Shown in pieces: positions 60,471 to 64,000 of a stretch of DNA of 64,000 nucleotides. Location: positions 243,391-307,390 of the forward strand of contig VWZL01000527.1 in the NCBI GenBank assembly GCA_013396915.1, given 5' to 3'. The position numbers and the translations under genes were made by a program. How positions within the stretch are numbered: position 1 is the stretch's first letter; every line of letters starts with the position of its first letter. The notes under the pieces are model-generated. The model worked only from the letters and a program-made list of their open reading frames with translations, did not search any database and was not told the DNA's origin. This DNA is from Stercorarius parasiticus (lineage: Eukaryota; Chordata; Aves; Charadriiformes; Stercorariidae).

Positions 60471-63400
60471 TAGTCCAACTGGATGTCTTCAGTGTTTCCA
60501 CACCAATGGCTTTAGCGTACCCACACAATATGCACGCACAACAGTCTCTCCAGTTGCCGGCTCTTGGACAGTGCAGCATTTGCACTGGGGATAGAGAGTG
60601 AAATTACAAGAGGAGAGGAGAGGATTTAATAAGAAGACAGGGCACCCTGGGGTGATCAGGAACACAGCTCAGCCAGACAAGCGTACTGACCACCATCCCA
60701 CTTATGTGTGATCACCCCCTGTCATCCCTCCTCCCATTTTCCTCTTTGTCCCTCACTGATCCACCCTGATCCTCTCCTTTGCCCAACTTTGCCCCTTCCC
60801 CTATACATCCCATAATAAGTCTTGCACAATCCCAAAATTCTCTTCCCAGCATGCCGTAATGAGTCCCATACCCTTGCAGCCAGCGAGGTGATGTGGGGAA
60901 AGCCTCCCCCATTGACTCGTTTGGTGGGTCTCACATCTGGACTTGGGTTGACCATCCTCCTTGGACAACCCTGAAAGAGCAGGGTCAGGGTCTCCGTTGG
61001 CACTACATGATTTGGGTTCCTCCACCTGGCACCGCTCCTCTGCTCCTTTGTGTTCGTGGAAGATAATGGCTCTTAATCACACAACGTATCAATCCCCCAT
61101 TTTATAATTAGGGATGAGAGGCATGAAAATAAAAGGGGAAGCAGGAGCGAGGACTCTGATGTTCCAGCAGGGATCAGCCGCAACCTGGAGGGAAAAGACC
61201 AGTGCACATGCTGTTTCCTCAGAAGGACCAGCAACTCTTGGGTGTCTGGTGGAATTTGTGAGTAAAACCTATTTTTATTGCAGAAAAAGACTGTAATCAG
61301 TTTTATTAGCTTCTCTGTGGAGAAAAGTCCCAAGAGAAGCCTCTCCCAAAGTCATGTACCCAAGCTGGAAGACAAGGATTGAAGTGTAGGACTCTTCCCA
61401 GAAATTCATCATCAATCCTCCAGAAAATCTACGGACTCGTGGCATTTTTAGCCCTCCAGAAAATCAGGAGCCTCTTACAGATTCATGACATTTTCAAATG
61501 AGAAGGGACTAATCCAGTCCCTGCTCTATCACCTCTCTTGAATAATGCTAGCAGAAATCTCCATCGACTGATGCTTTATGTCATTGCGGGATGTTATGAT
61601 TTTGTGGTTTGATTCAACTGACGGTTCAGAGACCAGCAACTCATGTCAAATAATTTTTTTCATATTTCAGGTTACTAAGTTCACCTGAAGTAACACCAAT
61701 TTTGTGACACATGTTCCTATTCTGACTGTTCGCACCTATATAGCCACGAACGCATCTACTGAGATGCAGAGTGTTGAAGACCAAGAGAGGGTAGAATTAC
61801 CAGAAATCCGCTTTTCTAGCCCAGAAACTGACCCCCTTTTTTTCCCCTGAGCCCTCGCGGTGAAAGGGAAAGGGCATTGCCATGAAAATGGGCTGGATTT
61901 TGCAGGTATGGGGTTAAGCGGAAATTGTTACGAGCGATGAAGTAATGACATCATTGCGCCAAATACTGGGTTATTAGCCCTGACTGCCACTTTCCACTCA
62001 CATCTTCTGCCTTCCGTGGCCTATAACTTCAGGAAAGATTCCTTCTTTGACCCGAAATTTCCTACGACTGAACTTTTCTTCCGTTGAACTTCGCCGAAAA
62101 TTTGATCTAAAAGAGGTCACCTAATATGAATCATTACAAGGGAGGAAATACACTCACTCTCTCAAAAAGCTGTTCACTCCCGTGTTGCAAGGGTTTAGAG
62201 CAGGGATGGGGACTTGGATATAAGAGAGATTTTTCATTTCACCTACAAGAACTCTTCTACACTTGAGGTACTGCAACGAAAACCACTGTTTGCACTGCAG
62301 GATTCGTTACACGCTTAGGTTAAGGTTTTCATAGCACTGCAGGGGCTTCAGGCATAAGACACGCCTCATTTCAGGTGGGGCTTGGACGCCACATCCTTCT
62401 CAGCTCCTCTGAACATTTCCGTGTTCCCGCCTCCCAGGAGGCACCGGTACGACCTCCAAGGAAATGTGGAATTAAAACTGTAGAGCAGACAGAAACCAAA
62501 ACTACCTAAATGCCCTTGAACCCAGAGGAACAAACACCAGGGACCGAACCGTGGCCTGCATTTCACCAATTTCACTACTGGGCAGAGCAAGGGCTGTTTC
62601 TTAGCTGCATCTCTGCAAATACCTATAGCTGGAAGTCACACTTCCATGACATGATCATTTTCTGCTTTGGAAGCAGGTGCCTGGCCAGGTGGGAGGGACT
62701 AGGGAGACTAAATATGGCTGGAATCCTAATAAATTAACAAGATATATCTGGAAGTAGTGTTTCTCTAGAACCGTCTACCCCACGACCACCCTGTCCAATG
62801 GAGGGAGTCCATTGGACCCACTCTCAGTGTTTGCATCCCACCAAGCCACCAGGGAGCTGCTATGAGAACAGGCAGCATTTTGGGGGCAGGTGTCTCAGCC
62901 AGCTCAGCTGAAGAGCATCAGAGGACCTTCTGTAGCCCACAGCAGCAAATGAGACAACGGGGCTGAAATCGCAACCCCTGAAACCTCTGGATACCAGGGC
63001 CAAATAAATATTTCAGAGCTGAGCTCAGCAGGTCAGCCGAAGCACCTCCAGCAGCTCTCTCCTGCCACGCTGGCCATGCCAGGTTTTCCCCTTCATGTCA
63101 TGTGGCACCACCATAAAGTCACCTACCTTCCGATACAGCGAGCTGACTGTATGCACCCACGCTTATCCCCCACTGGGGTTTGCTGACGGCGCTTTATCAC
63201 GCCGACAAGACTCGTGACCAAATTGCGGACCGCAGCCAAGCGATGTGAACTGGAAAGACCGAATTTTGAGGGGAAATGTACCTGGCCGAGCGTGCCACAG
63301 ATACGGGCAGCAGAAACCTCTACAGGAGGCCATCAGCATGCTCTGCTCCAGCACGACAGTGACCACAGCTCGGTGTCACTGCTGGTGGCCCTCGGAGAGG

Positions 63401-63780
63401 ACCGGCAGCACCTCCGAGCTCCCTCTACCGATGGGCAAACCTCATTTTTGGCCATCACCCATCTTGGCTTCACACTTTGGCCAAAATTGTGGGTTGAGTG
63501 GGAGGCAGAGATTAGTTAGTGATGATGGTGCTGGCCTGGTGCTCGCCCTTCCCACAGTAGGCAGGTAAATAGGGCATTTAATTTCTATCACCAATAGCCC
63601 TGCAAAGAGTGCGGGGACTAAGGGCTTAAGAAATATAATACTAAGACGCAATGTGTTAAATAAGGCACCAGGGAAATGCCTGGGTGCATGACCTGACGCT
63701 GCAGTCATGCCTCTGGTGCATGACCAAGCCCTGGTCATGGGCTGAGTGGTGGGTGATGCACTGGTGGACAAACTTTCTGT

Positions 63781-64000
63781 ATCATAGATTCATAGAATCA
63801 GAGAATGGTTTGGGTTGGAAGGGACCTTTAAAGGCCATCTAGTCCACCCCCCTACCATAAGCAGGGACATCTTCAACTAGATCAGGTTGCTTAGAGCCCC
63901 GTCCAAGCCAACCTGGAATGTTTCCAGAGATGGCGCATCCATCACCTCTCTGGGCAACCTGGGCCAGGGGCTCACCACCCTCACACCAAAGAATTTCTTC
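63781..64000 (-). repeat. CR1 LINE 3' fragment, cut by the window end
   Basis: Antisense CR1 starting with three tail units at 63781-63807. It carries CCCCCCTACCATAAGCAGGG and GTTTCCAGAGATGGCGCATC, so it is a close relative of the copy at 14926. It continues to the right of the window. Confidence 0.93.

Larger units (their letters stand above)
58566..63780. other. Intergenic stretch upstream of IL17F
   Basis: No gene was recognised; MCM3, the next gene in mammals, is not seen. It contains a CA repeat, a degenerate 30-base periodic repeat and, at 61940-61954, a 15-base word shared with the IL17A promoter. Frames at 58932-59411 and 59944-60360 show no known protein. Confidence 0.5.

Noticed and set aside
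60560..61100. Possible LTR or endogenous retrovirus remnant
   Set aside because: No TG...CA termini, target duplication, primer binding site or gag/pol reading was visible, so it is mentioned only as a possibility.
58566..63780. MCM3 3' exons, expected to the right of IL17F
   Set aside because: No MCM motif or C-terminal exon was recognised in the 5 kb available; the gene probably lies outside the window.
1..64000. Prokaryotic systems (CRISPR arrays, operons, defence islands)
   Set aside because: The sequence is plainly vertebrate: spliced cytokine genes, LINE/SINE repeats and microRNAs. The many regular repeats are CR1 copies, not CRISPR repeats.

Overview
This is vertebrate nuclear DNA, almost certainly from a bird. 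At least sixteen fragments of CR1 (chicken repeat 1) LINEs are scattered through it, most ending in the CR1 octamer (ATTCTATG)n. The genes have short introns and distances are compact. I cannot name the species. Bacterial features such as operons and ribosome binding sites do not apply.

The window carries four recognisable genes in the order known from mammalian 6p12-type synteny. On the + strand lie microRNA genes mir-206 (hairpin about 27121-27205) and mir-133b (about 31096-31185), the paired muscle microRNAs that in mammals sit between PKHD1 and IL17A. About 15 kb further is IL17A (+, three coding exons, 46483-48292). Facing it is its paralogue IL17F (-, three coding exons, 58388 down to 56424). 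Both cytokine genes have coding exons of exactly 27, 245 and 238 nt and encode 169 residues. Both have a secretory signal, the IL-17 cystine-knot cysteines, a TATA box, and an AU-rich 3' UTR ahead of a poly(A) signal.

Layout: 1-25 kb holds no gene I can recognise, only CR1 copies, old MIR-like SINE scraps, a purine tract and a G-rich tract. 25.5-26.7 kb is the largest CR1, with a broken reverse transcriptase, ending about 0.5 kb before mir-206. 27-31.2 kb is the microRNA cluster, with MyoD-type E-boxes near both hairpins. 31-46 kb is intergenic with three CR1 pieces and one tRNA-derived SINE. 46-58.5 kb is the convergent IL17A/IL17F pair. 58.5-64 kb is intergenic, with a degenerate minisatellite-like stretch near 60.3 kb and a CR1 running off the end. 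No exons of PKHD1 (expected to the left) or MCM3 (expected to the right) were recognised.

The genes serve two unrelated programmes: muscle differentiation (miR-206/miR-133b) and type-17 immunity (IL-17A and IL-17F, secreted dimers that signal through IL-17RA/RC). I found no new kind of genetic system. The most useful observations are the microRNA pair, which no protein-coding view would show; the strong contrast in conservation between exon 2 and exon 3 of the two IL17 genes; a switched N-glycosylation site; and candidate shared regulatory motifs.
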